A stretch of 64,000 nt of DNA, from the IMG/VR virus record IMGVR_UViG_3300013125_000003, positions 1 through 64,000 of that record; one strand, 5' to 3'. Positions 14,679-22,698 of this stretch are shown here, piece by piece (position 1 is the first letter of the stretch; every line of letters begins with the position of its first letter). The DNA is from a virus. Made by a program: the position numbers and the translations under genes. A model generated the notes under the pieces. The model did no database searches. It was given only the letters and a program-made list of their open reading frames with translations, and was not told where the DNA came from.

Positions 14679-15584
14679 ATGAGATTTGCAAAAATAACAC
14701 AGCTAACTATGTACCTAAATCAATCAAGCTCGTACTATTCGAGCGGAGTATACTATTACTCAACATCAAATCCAACTCCAACCGCTCACGTCACCGTGAG
14801 TAGAAATCGTCTAAAGCTTTACGGAGAAAACGTTTACATGAAGGACGGAACCTCCTTTGAGATTGAGCTTTGGAATCCAAGGTCAAACAGAGTTCTCGCA
14901 AAAATTTCCATCAACGGAGTTTCCGTGTCAGGTGGAGGTATCGTCGTGAATCCTGGCCAAAGAGGTTACCTCGAACGGTTCTTGGAAGAGGATCGTAAGT
15001 TCAAATTCACGACCTACGAAGCAGAAAATTCAGCTGAAGGAAGAGCTGCAATCGCAAAGAACGGACTGGTAACAGTCGAGTTCTACGATGAGATCGTCCA
15101 ACCGAAAAATTGGTTCTGCGGAAACGGTTCCATCACTATTAATGGACCGACAATTTGCGGCGGAACTACCGGAAATCCGACCGTCAATCCGACCTTCACG
15201 TCTGACCACTGTTATTTCAACAGCACGCCAAGCGCAGGTCTCGGAGACAACATCGGAATGTCAGCTAATTACTCAGCTAACATGAACCTGGCTTGTGAGG
15301 ACAGTTTTTCTGATAAAATACCGATTGGCCTAAAGTTGACAAAATCCTCTCTAAACATAGAGACAGGTAGAATCGAAAAGGGTGAACGCTCAAACCAGAA
15401 GCTGGTCGATACTTACGGAGATTTCAGCTTCTACGCTTGCGCTTACTACACAGTGAAGATCCTTCCAGAAAGCCAAAAACCCGCAGAGATTGGCGAGATT
15501 CGCTCGTACTGCACAGGTTGCGGCCGTAGGTGGAGATCCGGTGAAGCCTTCTGCCCAACGTGCGGAACCGCTAGAAACAATTAA
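14679..15584 (+). CDS. Late virion-type protein with C-terminal zinc ribbon
   Basis: A 301-residue protein. After a Ser/Tyr-rich N-terminus comes a conserved beta domain: RLKLYGENVYMKDGTSFEIEL, KISINGVSVSGGGIVVNPGQ and RKFKFTTYE. I recognise this pattern as a common hypothetical in T4-like and jumbo phages. The C-terminus carries a zinc ribbon (CTGCG...CPTCG). Gly/Asn/Thr-rich stretches in the middle suggest a surface-exposed structural protein. The late promoter agrees. Function unknown. Confidence 0.7.
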   Translation: MRFAKITQLTMYLNQSSSYYSSGVYYYSTSNPTPTAHVTVSRNRLKLYGENVYMKDGTSFEIELWNPRSNRVLAKISINGVSVSGGGIVVNPGQRGYLERFLEEDRKFKFTTYEAENSAEGRAAIAKNGLVTVEFYDEIVQPKNWFCGNGSITINGPTICGGTTGNPTVNPTFTSDHCYFNSTPSAGLGDNIGMSANYSANMNLACEDSFSDKIPIGLKLTKSSLNIETGRIEKGERSNQKLVDTYGDFSFYACAYYTVKILPESQKPAEIGEIRSYCTGCGRRWRSGEAFCPTCGTARNN

Positions 15585-15615
15585 CAATTTGTGCAAGAGC
15601 GAGGCTCAAATTGTT
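15583..15615 (+). other. Trailer hairpin overlapping the stop codon
   Basis: A 9-bp stem AACAATTTG / CAAATTGTT encloses GAGCGAGGCTC, itself a GAGC/GCTC hairpin. No T run follows, so it may be a weak terminator, an mRNA stabiliser, or the partner of the leader hairpin at 14619. Confidence 0.4.
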
Positions 15616-15625
15616 CCTCTTTCCG

Positions 15626-15634
15626 TATAAATAA
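15626..15634 (+). promoter_or_regulatory. T4-type late promoter motif
   Basis: TATAAATAA 20 bases before ATG 15655. Confidence 0.65.
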
Positions 15635-15654
15635 CTCAAAATTGCATAACCAAC

Positions 15655-15933
15655 ATGGCAGAAATGAGTTTAACTAGCAGCGGAGCTAAGAAGGTCTTAA
15701 GTTTTGAAGAATTCACAGCCGCTCAGGACGGTGGAATGTCAGTTCCTACGATTGGGGAACAGCCAGAACTTCCAACCAAACCTATCGTTGCTGAACCGGA
15801 AACACCGGAAATGACTGACGAAATTCCAGCTACTGAACCTGGACAAGACGAAGTTACCTTGCTAGACGGTCCGGAAGACGGATCCGAAGAGCCTGCTCCA
15901 TCGGGAGAAGAAACCGAAGAGCCAACCGCTTAA
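15655..15933 (+). CDS. Acidic candidate internal head protein (FEEF motif)
   Basis: A 92-residue protein whose N-terminus contains KKVLSFEEFTAAQ, a close match to the targeting-like peptide of this genome. The remainder is extremely acidic and Pro/Thr/Glu-rich (EPETPEMTDEIPATEP) and probably disordered. Its late promoter and composition fit a small head-packaged protein. Function inferred only. Confidence 0.6.
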   Translation: MAEMSLTSSGAKKVLSFEEFTAAQDGGMSVPTIGEQPELPTKPIVAEPETPEMTDEIPATEPGQDEVTLLDGPEDGSEEPAPSGEETEEPTA

Positions 15934-15970
15934 TCAACTACTTTTTACTAAAAATAACTTCGTACACGAA

Positions 15971-16366
15971 ATGACAGGTTCTCGTGGCACTAACGATTCA
16001 GTGGATAACATGATGAATGACATTCTAACAGCATTAGAAGTCATTAAGAAGCAACTACCGAACGGCGAATTAAAAGCAATTCAAGAGAGAATAGAGCGGA
16101 TCGATCAGTCTCAAGAAGGAATGAAGGAAGATCTTCGTGCGATAAAGAGACAGTTACTGGATCCGGAAGACGGAATTATCGTTAGGGTCAACAAGAACAC
16201 AGAATTCAGAAAGAAGCAAGAATCCGAGGAAAAGGACTTCGACAAGTTTATAGAAGAACACAAAGACATGATGTCGTTTAAGGACACTGTTACTAAGATC
16301 ATTTGGATAGTCTTCACTGCAATCGCTGGAATAATACTGGCGATGATATTCGGAGTGACAAAGTAA
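15971..16366 (+). CDS. Coiled-coil protein with C-terminal membrane anchor
   Basis: A 131-residue protein: about 105 charged helical residues (KELEAIQERIERIDQ-like heptads) and a C-terminal transmembrane segment (IIWIVFTAIAGIILAMIFGV). The arrangement resembles XhlA-type or other tail-anchored phage membrane proteins that work with holins. The assignment is from topology alone. Confidence 0.6.
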   Translation: MTGSRGTNDSVDNMMNDILTALEVIKKQLPNGELKAIQERIERIDQSQEGMKEDLRAIKRQLLDPEDGIIVRVNKNTEFRKKQESEEKDFDKFIEEHKDMMSFKDTVTKIIWIVFTAIAGIILAMIFGVTK

Positions 16367-16370
16367 ACAA

Positions 16371-16527
16371 CATGAAGAGGCTCGTCGAAAATTTTGACCA
16401 ATTCTTGCAGCAAGCAAGTTTATCCCAGACCGGCGATCCTAACATTTTTGGGTTGAACCCAAAGAAAAAGGGCTTGAAAGTTAAGAAAAGTAAGCCCAAA
16501 CTAAAATCCAAACAACAGCCTGAGTAG
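16371..16527 (+). CDS. 51-residue basic protein with FDQF motif
   Basis: Starts MKRLVENFDQFLQQASLSQ, a clear targeting-like N-terminus, followed by a Lys-rich tail (KKKGLKVKKSKPKLKSKQ). A packaged, DNA-binding internal head peptide fits well. The ATG lies 4 bases after the upstream stop. The stop is TAG. Confidence 0.55.
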
Positions 16528-16533
16528 TATAAT
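16525..16533 (+). promoter_or_regulatory. TAGTATAAT element
   Basis: TAGTATAAT overlaps the TAG stop and lies 30 bases before ATG 16564, matching the elements at 8.4 and 12.7 kb. Confidence 0.45.
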
Positions 16534-16563
16534 ATCGTTAGTAAAAAAGACTAGCGAAATTAT

Positions 16564-16752
16564 ATGCAAACAACCTTCGCCGAACCAGGCATAATCATCA
16601 CCATCCAAGAAGAAAAGGGATCCAACTACTACGATGAAGAGCTAGCAGAAGCTCTTGTCGAAATGTGGAGAGCCCGTCACAGTTGGACTCCTGAGCAGAG
16701 GGAGAGAATTATCGCCATCACAAAAGAATCGTACATTGACCATGGCAAATAA
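16564..16752 (+). CDS. 62-residue hypothetical protein
   Basis: Small acidic protein with a C-terminal helix-loop-helix look (SWTPEQRERIIAITKESYI). No family recognised. It overlaps the next gene by 11 bases. Confidence 0.5.
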   Translation: MQTTFAEPGIIITIQEEKGSNYYDEELAEALVEMWRARHSWTPEQRERIIAITKESYIDHGK

Positions 16753-16957
16753 CGAGATGTTTTACCGGGAAGAAGACGTGTACAAGGAGTGCTTAACTAA
16801 GCATGCTTTTCAGTGGATGAAAGAGTACAGTCACCTCAACAGTGTTTGGTACTTGGAAAACAATGCCGGGCCGGTTCTCAGCTACTTTATCAACAAGTAC
16901 GGAATTAGCAGGGTTCTGGAAGAGCTTGACAGAAAAATACAAGAACTCATAAAGTGA
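16742..16957 (+). CDS. 71-residue hypothetical protein
   Basis: ATG 16742 overlaps the previous gene. The product is helical with SVWYLENNAGPVLSYFINKYG in the middle. No function recognised. Its TGA overlaps the next ATG. Confidence 0.5.
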   Translation: MANNEMFYREEDVYKECLTKHAFQWMKEYSHLNSVWYLENNAGPVLSYFINKYGISRVLEELDRKIQELIK

Positions 16958-17361
16958 TGATAGCTCTGTTTCAATCAAAGAAGATACAAGTAAGGGAGAG
17001 CCCAGTCCACGGTTGGGGAGTGTTTGCGACGGAAGACATAGCGAACAACGAACTAATCGAAGAGTGCGCTTTTGTCGAACTTCCTATAGCTTACGGAGAA
17101 TCGTCTTCTCTTCTTATAGATTACCGGTTCAACTATCCGGCCGGACCAATGACGGCTGAAACCAAACAGGTCGCAGTTTTAGGTTACGGAATGCTATACA
17201 ATCACCGATCTCCGAGCAATGCGTACTGGGTGACTGATACTACATCTCGCAGTTTTAAGTTTTACTCGTGTGCCCCTATTAAAGCTGGGGAGGAAATTTT
17301 TCTGTACTACGGCGGCGACGATTACTGGAAGGACGGCAGAACAAACACAAAAATAAAGTAA
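16957..17361 (+). CDS. SET-domain lysine methyltransferase-like protein
   Basis: A 134-residue single-domain protein with all SET landmarks: SPVHGWGVFATEDI at the N-terminus (GxG, SAM site), MLYNHRSPSNAYW (the NH motif) and PIKAGEEIFLYYGGDDYW (GEEL..DY motif with the catalytic Tyr). No pre-SET or post-SET cysteines are visible. Similar minimal SET proteins occur in large DNA viruses such as chlorovirus vSET. The substrate in a bacterium is unknown; ribosomal proteins, RNA polymerase or phage proteins are candidates. ATG 16957, overlapping the preceding TGA, is preferred to GTG 16954. Confidence 0.75.
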   Translation: MIALFQSKKIQVRESPVHGWGVFATEDIANNELIEECAFVELPIAYGESSSLLIDYRFNYPAGPMTAETKQVAVLGYGMLYNHRSPSNAYWVTDTTSRSFKFYSCAPIKAGEEIFLYYGGDDYWKDGRTNTKIK

Positions 17362-17362
17362 G

Positions 17363-17575
17363 ATGGCAGCAACTAGCAATCATTACGGTGACGTAGCTAA
17401 GTGGATCGAAAAAGTTATCGATTCGTGCACGACTACGAACCAATTGACTGGGGCGTTTGCTCTGATCAATAATTTTGGAACAATGTTTCCTGCTCACTAT
17501 TCGTCCTTATTTGTAAACCTTTGGAGAAGAGCGGACGATAGGTGGGCAGAAATAATAGAAGAGCGAAACAAATGA
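17363..17575 (+). CDS. 70-residue hypothetical protein
   Basis: Helical protein starting 1 base after the SET gene (GDVAKWIEKVIDSC, LFVNLWRRADDRWAEI). The tight spacing on both sides supports a real gene. No family recognised. Confidence 0.5.
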   Translation: MAATSNHYGDVAKWIEKVIDSCTTTNQLTGAFALINNFGTMFPAHYSSLFVNLWRRADDRWAEIIEERNK

Positions 17576-18096
17576 AAGTGATATTCGTGGACATCGACGG
17601 GCCGCTATCTTATGGAACCTGGGACGATGGGTCGGTGAAAATCTCCGAAGACCTCACGATACCGTACGGTTGGGAAAAGGACCAGTGCGAAGTTTTAGCA
17701 GAGATAATCACAGAAACCGATGCTAAGGTCATTGTCAGCTCTGACTGGAAGAAACACTTCACAGTGGATCAACTAAATTCGGTATTCGAGCACTACGGCA
17801 TTCCTCCGGTCGTGATAGGGGTAACAGATACTCAAAAAGCCAAGATTAGTTCCTGGCTTGACATGGACAGAGCTTACCAGATAGCACGGTGGCTACAGCA
17901 GAACCACGAATCTGTCGAAGAATGGATCGCGATAGATGATCTTAACTTGGGACGGTGGTTCGAAGAGATGACTGAAGAGTACCCGTACATAACGAAAAAT
18001 CACCACGTGTGGGTATTCGGCGATTGGGCAGAGGTAAACACCAGGTTGTCTGACTGCGCCGACAAAATAATCAATCACCTAAATGGAAGACACTAA
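17572..18096 (+). CDS. HAD-family phosphatase, RNA-repair HAD type
   Basis: A 174-residue protein with VIFVDIDGPLSY (DxDG nucleophile motif), KVIVSSDWKKHF (motif II Ser plus W) and EWIAIDDLNLG (motif IV acids). The V(S)SDWR-like segment and the order of motifs match HAD domains associated with RNA repair (Swiss-army-knife proteins). It may process phosphate ends of RNA or act on nucleotides. ATG 17572 overlaps the preceding stop. Confidence 0.7.
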   Translation: MKVIFVDIDGPLSYGTWDDGSVKISEDLTIPYGWEKDQCEVLAEIITETDAKVIVSSDWKKHFTVDQLNSVFEHYGIPPVVIGVTDTQKAKISSWLDMDRAYQIARWLQQNHESVEEWIAIDDLNLGRWFEEMTEEYPYITKNHHVWVFGDWAEVNTRLSDCADKIINHLNGRH

Positions 18097-18289
18097 GAAA
18101 GAATTGAACATACCGCAGCTTAGCCAGGAATACGCTAGCGCGATAGTGCAGTCCCTAGCGATAGCACAGAAGAACAAAGCGATATCCGGCCCTGGCGACC
18201 TGGAACTTCTCATTGCCGCTGGTTTGGAAACTGCTCTTGAGGATTTTAAGGAAAAATTATTGGCTAAACCTAAAATTGATTTGGGATGA
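18083..18289 (+). CDS. 68-residue hypothetical protein
   Basis: Helical protein (QEYASAIVQSLAIAQKN) overlapping both neighbours (14 and 4 bases). No family recognised. Confidence 0.5.
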   Translation: MEDTKKELNIPQLSQEYASAIVQSLAIAQKNKAISGPGDLELLIAAGLETALEDFKEKLLAKPKIDLG

Positions 18290-18663
18290 AACTTGAAGTA
18301 TTCAAAGCGATAATACGAGCTATAGAAGTTCAGGGAGAACGCGGAGTAGAGGCAGCAAAGTTGGGCATAGACCTGATAGAGTACGAGGAAGGATGGATGA
18401 TTGCTCTGAACTTAGCTCTAAACGCGTACTACGGAAAGACTGGCGGAGATTGGATAGGCTGGTACCTCTACGAGAGAACTGCTAGCGAGACTCCGCTGCA
18501 AGCGTTTGACGAGAAGAACAACCCTATATGTTACGACGTTCCTAGCCTTTGGAAGCACGTTGAAGAACTCCGAGTAAGCGAGAACTTCGAAGAGTTTGAC
18601 CTTCCTCAAAAGCTAACAATAACGGATGCAGACATATTTCGGTTACTGTCCGGAAAACGATAA
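18286..18663 (+). CDS. Conserved phage hypothetical protein (GGDWIGWYLYE type)
   Basis: A 125-residue protein containing YYGKTGGDWIGWYLYERT and NPICYDVPSLWKHVEE. I recognise this signature from many T4-like phages, where it is uncharacterised. Soluble, mixed alpha/beta. It ends the operon that begins near 16.5 kb. Confidence 0.65.
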   Translation: MKLEVFKAIIRAIEVQGERGVEAAKLGIDLIEYEEGWMIALNLALNAYYGKTGGDWIGWYLYERTASETPLQAFDEKNNPICYDVPSLWKHVEELRVSENFEEFDLPQKLTITDADIFRLLSGKR

Positions 18664-18669
18664 GTTTGG

Positions 18670-18675
18670 TATAGT
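18670..18675 (+). promoter_or_regulatory. Possible -10 element (GGTATAGTATC)
   Basis: TATAGT 18 bases before ATG 18694, after the upstream stop; no -35 box seen. Confidence 0.35.
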
Positions 18676-18693
18676 ATCTTAGAACTAAAAGCA

Positions 18694-19146
18694 ATGAAAA
18701 ATCCGGTAACACGATATTTCAGCTATCAGATAAAGCGAATGAACGTAAGGACTCGTCAGAAACGTAAAGAATCTGAAAGAAACCATGCGCTTAAGCTTCT
18801 TAATTCTGAACAAAAGGACGTTTTCGATCTTGTTGTCATGACAGTAAAGAAACACCCAGAGAAGATTCTTTACGATAAGATAACTGGCGAAGTTTTGATA
18901 GTCGAAGAACGCATGCTGTTCACCTTGTACCACGATACTAAGGATCACATGGTGTCGATCCACAATCACAGTGGGTTTCACTCTCAGTGGTTCATGGAAT
19001 CTTCTTACAATTACCTGATGGAGATCGTTAACACCGAAGCTCACAGGTACCGTAGAAGGTTAAAGTACGAAGTTCGAACGAACATCCGAAACTTTCTCAA
19101 GGGCATAATCGAAGAAAAGCAAATCGAAGATGCTGAAGGTAAATAA
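18694..19146 (+). CDS. Hypothetical protein
   Basis: A 150-residue basic, helical protein with a central beta part (KITGEVLIVEERMLFTLYHD) and an HNHSGFHSQWFMESSYNYLMEI segment. The His-rich stretch could bind metal but no known motif is complete. Function unknown. Confidence 0.6.
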   Translation: MKNPVTRYFSYQIKRMNVRTRQKRKESERNHALKLLNSEQKDVFDLVVMTVKKHPEKILYDKITGEVLIVEERMLFTLYHDTKDHMVSIHNHSGFHSQWFMESSYNYLMEIVNTEAHRYRRRLKYEVRTNIRNFLKGIIEEKQIEDAEGK

Positions 19147-19163
19147 AATAAAGGAAACATCAC

Positions 19164-19799
19164 ATGGACGTTGTACTAACCGGCACTTTCGCAAAGAGCC
19201 TAAAGCGCTTACGCAATCGTCAGAGGTGGTTTTGGAAGGCTTGGGATTGCCTGAGGTACGACGTGCCTCGCTTTCTTAAGAACCTGAGAACTTACAGAAA
19301 GGACCTTTGGCACACTTATCCGTGGGACACTCACGGAGCTCTCAGACTCCTTCGCACGAACATCACAACAACTGCAGACTATATCGAAAAGTACGGTCAC
19401 GAAGTTGACGAATCTCGCCTAAAGAAGATCGAAAAGATGCGTCGTGCTGTAGAGATCCTAAACTATCACATTGAGGATGATTTTGTCAGCGTAGCTGAAG
19501 AACAGCTCGGTAAAAAAGTGTCCGATTGGATTTCTTTCGAAAGCGATGAAAAGAATCCAAACTGGACGAAAGTTGTGTCAAAAGCTACCGAACAGGAAGA
19601 GAAAGATAATGCTGAGATCTATGCACTGTCCAGAAAGTTGGAAAAAGACACCTGGAAAGAGCTCTTCGAGATACTTCACGGGCAGAACTACGAAGACTAC
19701 AAAAAAGTCGAAGAAAATTTGACTGAGGAAGAGAAAAAAGATGAGAACCGTTGGTATAAATGGTTCGACGGCTCTGGTATGAAGGGCTGGTGGGATTAA
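19164..19799 (+). CDS. Conserved phage hypothetical protein
   Basis: A 211-residue protein with RYDVPRFLKNLRTYRKDLW near residue 30 and YPWDTHGALRLLRT after it, followed by long charged helices. Proteins with this FxxNLxxFxxxLWxxxPWD pattern are frequent hypotheticals in large phages. No function known. Confidence 0.6.
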   Translation: MDVVLTGTFAKSLKRLRNRQRWFWKAWDCLRYDVPRFLKNLRTYRKDLWHTYPWDTHGALRLLRTNITTTADYIEKYGHEVDESRLKKIEKMRRAVEILNYHIEDDFVSVAEEQLGKKVSDWISFESDEKNPNWTKVVSKATEQEEKDNAEIYALSRKLEKDTWKELFEILHGQNYEDYKKVEENLTEEEKKDENRWYKWFDGSGMKGWWD

Positions 19800-19804
19800 A
19801 CAAA

Positions 19805-21805
19805 ATGAAACAGATGTCGCAAACAAAACAACCATCTCCAGCAACTAAAACTCCACTGGTTGACTCGTTCGGTAAGGACCTAACCCAGCTAGCAGCTGAA
19901 GGAAAATTGGACCCGGTAGTCGGAAGAGCAGAAGAGATAAAGCGGTGCAGCCAAATCCTTTCCCGAAGAAAAAAGAACAACCCTTTGCTGATCGGAGAAC
20001 CAGGAGTTGGAAAAACTGCGATAGTTGAAGGTTTGGCTATGAGAATAGTCAACCGAACCTGTTCCAGAGCACTGTTCGGAAAACGAATAGTTGCTCTTGA
20101 GCTTGCAAATTTGGTCGCCGGTACGAAGTACCGCGGTCAGTTTGAGGAACGCATGGAGCAGATCATCCAGGAAGTTCAGTCATCAGGAAACATCATACTG
20201 TTCATCGACGAAGTTCACGCTATCGTCGGAGCAGGCGCAGCTAGCGGATCGCTTGATGCAGCTAACATATTAAAACCCGCTTTGGCCAGAGGAGAGATCC
20301 AGTGCATCGGTTCAACAACGACTGAAGAGTACAGACTTTCTATCGAAAAGGACGGGGCCCTGAACCGTAGGTTTCAGCAGATAATGGTCAACCCAACGAC
20401 AGCCGAAGAGACTCGAATAATCCTCGAAAACATAAAGAGCAAGTACGAGGATCACCACGCAGTTAAGTACGATGCTGAAGCTTTGGACGCGTGCGTTACT
20501 CTGAGCGAAAGGTACATAGCTGACCGGTTCTTACCGGATAAATCAATTGACCTAATGGACGAAGCTGGCGCAACGGTTCACGTGAACGGCGTTGTCGTTC
20601 CGGACAAGATGAAAAAGCTTGAGGACAAGCTGACTGCCATTCTGAAGAAGAAAAAGAATGCTGTTGACTCCCAGGATTACGAAGCGGCTGCCAAGCTACG
20701 GGACGAAGCTCTCGAAGCAGCAGATCAGATAACAAAAGCAAAGAGCGATTGGGAAAAATCGCTTGCTAAGACCGAAAATCGCTTATCTGTGACTGATGGT
20801 GACATCGCTGACCTTGTCTCAACGATCACAGGCATACCTGTCAACCGGATGACTGGAACCGAGATAGAGAAACTTTCCTCAATGGAACCTTCTCTCAGAA
20901 AAGTAATAGTCGGACAGGACGATGCCATTCACAAATTAACTAGAGCTATAAAAAGATCGAGGGCCGGCTTAAAGTCAAAGAAAAAACCCATCGGAACTTT
21001 CCTGTTCATCGGACCGAGCGGAGTCGGGAAAAGCGAACTAGCAAAGCAGCTTGCTAAATACCTATTCTCATCGGAAGATGCTCTGATTCGCATAGACATG
21101 TCCGAGTACAGTGAAAAGTTCACGACCAGTCGGTTGAACGGAGCTCCTCCAGGATACGTAGGTTACGAAAGTGGCGGTCAGTTAACAGAAAAGGTTCGCC
21201 GGCGTCCTTACTCTGTCATTCTGCTAGATGAGATCGAGAAAGCTGATCCAGCTATCTTCAACACTCTTCTGCAAGTTCTGGACGACGGCCGAATGACTGA
21301 CGGCCAGGGAAAAACGGTTGACTTTAAGAACACAGTCATCATCATGACGTCGAACATAGGGGTTAGAGTCCTTCAGGACTTTGGAACGGGCATAGGTTTT
21401 GCTACCAAGTCGGTAGAACAACAGAGAGAAGCAGCTAACGATGTTCTCAGGAAAGAAGTCAGCAGAAAATTCCCCCCGGAATTCATCAACCGTATTGACG
21501 ACATCATAACTTTCAACTTGTTGGCTAAGGAACACATACGGTCAATCGTGGAAATCGAACTGGTCGACCTACAGAACAGAGTTTCCGAAAATGGGTACTC
21601 GTTCGAGCTAACCGAAGAAGCAAAGGAATTCTTGATCGACAAGGGTTACGATTCAAAATTCGGAGCGCGTCCTCTAAAGAGAGCTATTCAGACACACCTA
21701 GAGGATGTCATTGCCGAAGCCTATATTGACAGTAATGTTCGGCCTGGTGATCACCTAGTCATCACGAAAAGTGAGTTTGGTGACACCCTAATCATACAGA
21801 AATGA
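19805..21805 (+). CDS. ClpC-like double AAA+ ATPase without N-domain
   Basis: A 666-residue unfoldase. D1 has Walker A GEPGVGKT (64-71) and Walker B ILFIDEVHAI. A UVR-like coiled segment follows (LEDKLTAILKKKKNAVDSQD), then D2 with Walker A GPSGVGKS and Walker B VILLDEIEKA, then a C-terminal ClpB/D2-small domain (GARPLKRAIQ). The N-terminal adaptor-binding domain of ClpC/ClpA is missing; D1 starts at residue 20. D2 contains GTGIGFATKS, at the place of the ClpP-binding IGF/LGF loop, so it may dock on host ClpP or act alone in remodelling phage complexes. ATG 19805 is preferred to the upstream in-frame start inside the previous gene. Confidence 0.85.
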   Translation: MKQMSQTKQPSPATKTPLVDSFGKDLTQLAAEGKLDPVVGRAEEIKRCSQILSRRKKNNPLLIGEPGVGKTAIVEGLAMRIVNRTCSRALFGKRIVALELANLVAGTKYRGQFEERMEQIIQEVQSSGNIILFIDEVHAIVGAGAASGSLDAANILKPALARGEIQCIGSTTTEEYRLSIEKDGALNRRFQQIMVNPTTAEETRIILENIKSKYEDHHAVKYDAEALDACVTLSERYIADRFLPDKSIDLMDEAGATVHVNGVVVPDKMKKLEDKLTAILKKKKNAVDSQDYEAAAKLRDEALEAADQITKAKSDWEKSLAKTENRLSVTDGDIADLVSTITGIPVNRMTGTEIEKLSSMEPSLRKVIVGQDDAIHKLTRAIKRSRAGLKSKKKPIGTFLFIGPSGVGKSELAKQLAKYLFSSEDALIRIDMSEYSEKFTTSRLNGAPPGYVGYESGGQLTEKVRRRPYSVILLDEIEKADPAIFNTLLQVLDDGRMTDGQGKTVDFKNTVIIMTSNIGVRVLQDFGTGIGFATKSVEQQREAANDVLRKEVSRKFPPEFINRIDDIITFNLLAKEHIRSIVEIELVDLQNRVSENGYSFELTEEAKEFLIDKGYDSKFGARPLKRAIQTHLEDVIAEAYIDSNVRPGDHLVITKSEFGDTLIIQK

Positions 21806-22014
21806 AACATGCTAACTTAAATAGGTTGCCTTGGGAAAGAAAACCATCCTTGTGGAAAAGATTTGTTCGCAAATTTTACTCGGTGTCAGGAAATAATGGC
21901 ATCATTGGTCCAGGGTACAGAGTGTACTACCGGTTCGATTATGGGAAAGTTGCAATTTTTTTGAGTATAGTATTCTTCCTGATTATAGTTGGACTAATAC
22001 TATTTTTGTTATGA
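21802..22014 (+). CDS. Small membrane protein
   Basis: A 70-residue protein: basic N-terminus, then a C-terminal transmembrane segment (VAIFLSIVFFLIIVGLILFLL). Overlaps the Clp gene and the outer-membrane protein gene by 4 bases each (ATGA), so the three are translated together. Confidence 0.6.
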   Translation: MKHANLNRLPWERKPSLWKRFVRKFYSVSGNNGIIGPGYRVYYRFDYGKVAIFLSIVFFLIIVGLILFLL

Positions 22015-22643
22015 AACTTCGAATTTTTGCACTTATAGCTTTTTTATTCTTTGCGTCAATTTCCTTTGGTCAAACCGAACAAGGATCTCATACTCTATTT
22101 CGCAGCGATCCTTCTGGGCAAAGAGTCAATGCATACGTTTCCTTCGACGGATCGCTCTATTACGTGAACGAACACCTCGCTGGAGGTCTCGGCGGAACAA
22201 TAGGCATGACGGTGAATCGATCATTTTCAGCTGGTCTGACTGGAGCTTTTCTGTTAAAATCCGACGGAGAAGAAATTTCCCAGTTCACTCCACCTCCTGG
22301 AATAAACAATTACCAGATGAGAAGGTATTGTTGGTATGCTGGGGTGCTAATCGAGCCAACTTTACTGCCAACGTTTCCGCTTCACTTGACCTTTCCGATC
22401 ACAATTGGCGGTGGGTTACTAACCTACAAGTGGCAGGAGGACAACGGCTGGTGGAGTTACTACAGCACTTCTCTTCCTGGGTACCCAGAGTATTTTTTTA
22501 TAGCGATAGTCGGTGCTAGAGCCGAGATAAACGTAGTCGATGGGTTCAGAATTTCGGTTGGGCCGTCGTATCGGTACACAACTAACGTTAATTTTCTAAA
22601 CGGTTTCGCGTTAGACTTATCTTTGAAACTCGGAAGGTACTAA
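22011..22643 (+). CDS. Phage-encoded outer-membrane beta-barrel protein
   Basis: A 210-residue protein with a classical signal peptide (LRIFALIAFLFFASISFGQ; cleavage near residue 21, of the SFGQ type common in Bacteroidota). The mature part has alternating amphipathic strands with Gly and aromatic residues (GGTIGMTVNRSFSAGLTGAF, SVGPSYRYTTNVNF, ALDLSLKLGRY), ending in an aromatic residue as outer-membrane proteins do. It probably inserts in the host outer membrane. Possible roles are superinfection exclusion or envelope change. No family name can be given. Confidence 0.7.
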   Translation: MKLRIFALIAFLFFASISFGQTEQGSHTLFRSDPSGQRVNAYVSFDGSLYYVNEHLAGGLGGTIGMTVNRSFSAGLTGAFLLKSDGEEISQFTPPPGINNYQMRRYCWYAGVLIEPTLLPTFPLHLTFPITIGGGLLTYKWQEDNGWWSYYSTSLPGYPEYFFIAIVGARAEINVVDGFRISVGPSYRYTTNVNFLNGFALDLSLKLGRY

Positions 22644-22669
22644 TTTTCACCTTGGCACACTTTTTGCTG

Positions 22670-22677
22670 TTAAATAA
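22670..22677 (+). promoter_or_regulatory. Late promoter-like motif
   Basis: TTAAATAA, a variant of the late motif, 21 bases before ATG 22699. Confidence 0.45.
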
Positions 22678-22698
22678 CTAAGCAAAAAGAACGCCAAC

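Noticed and set aside
16371-16752. Second amber read-through case joining the 51-residue and 62-residue ORFs
   Set aside because: They are in frame with two TAGs between them, but the linker contains a TAGTATAAT element and the downstream ORF has its own ATG. Without homologues there is no reason to join them.
21966-21971. TATAGTATT as a promoter
   Set aside because: It lies inside the coding region of a small membrane protein translated by coupling; no leader or new unit follows.
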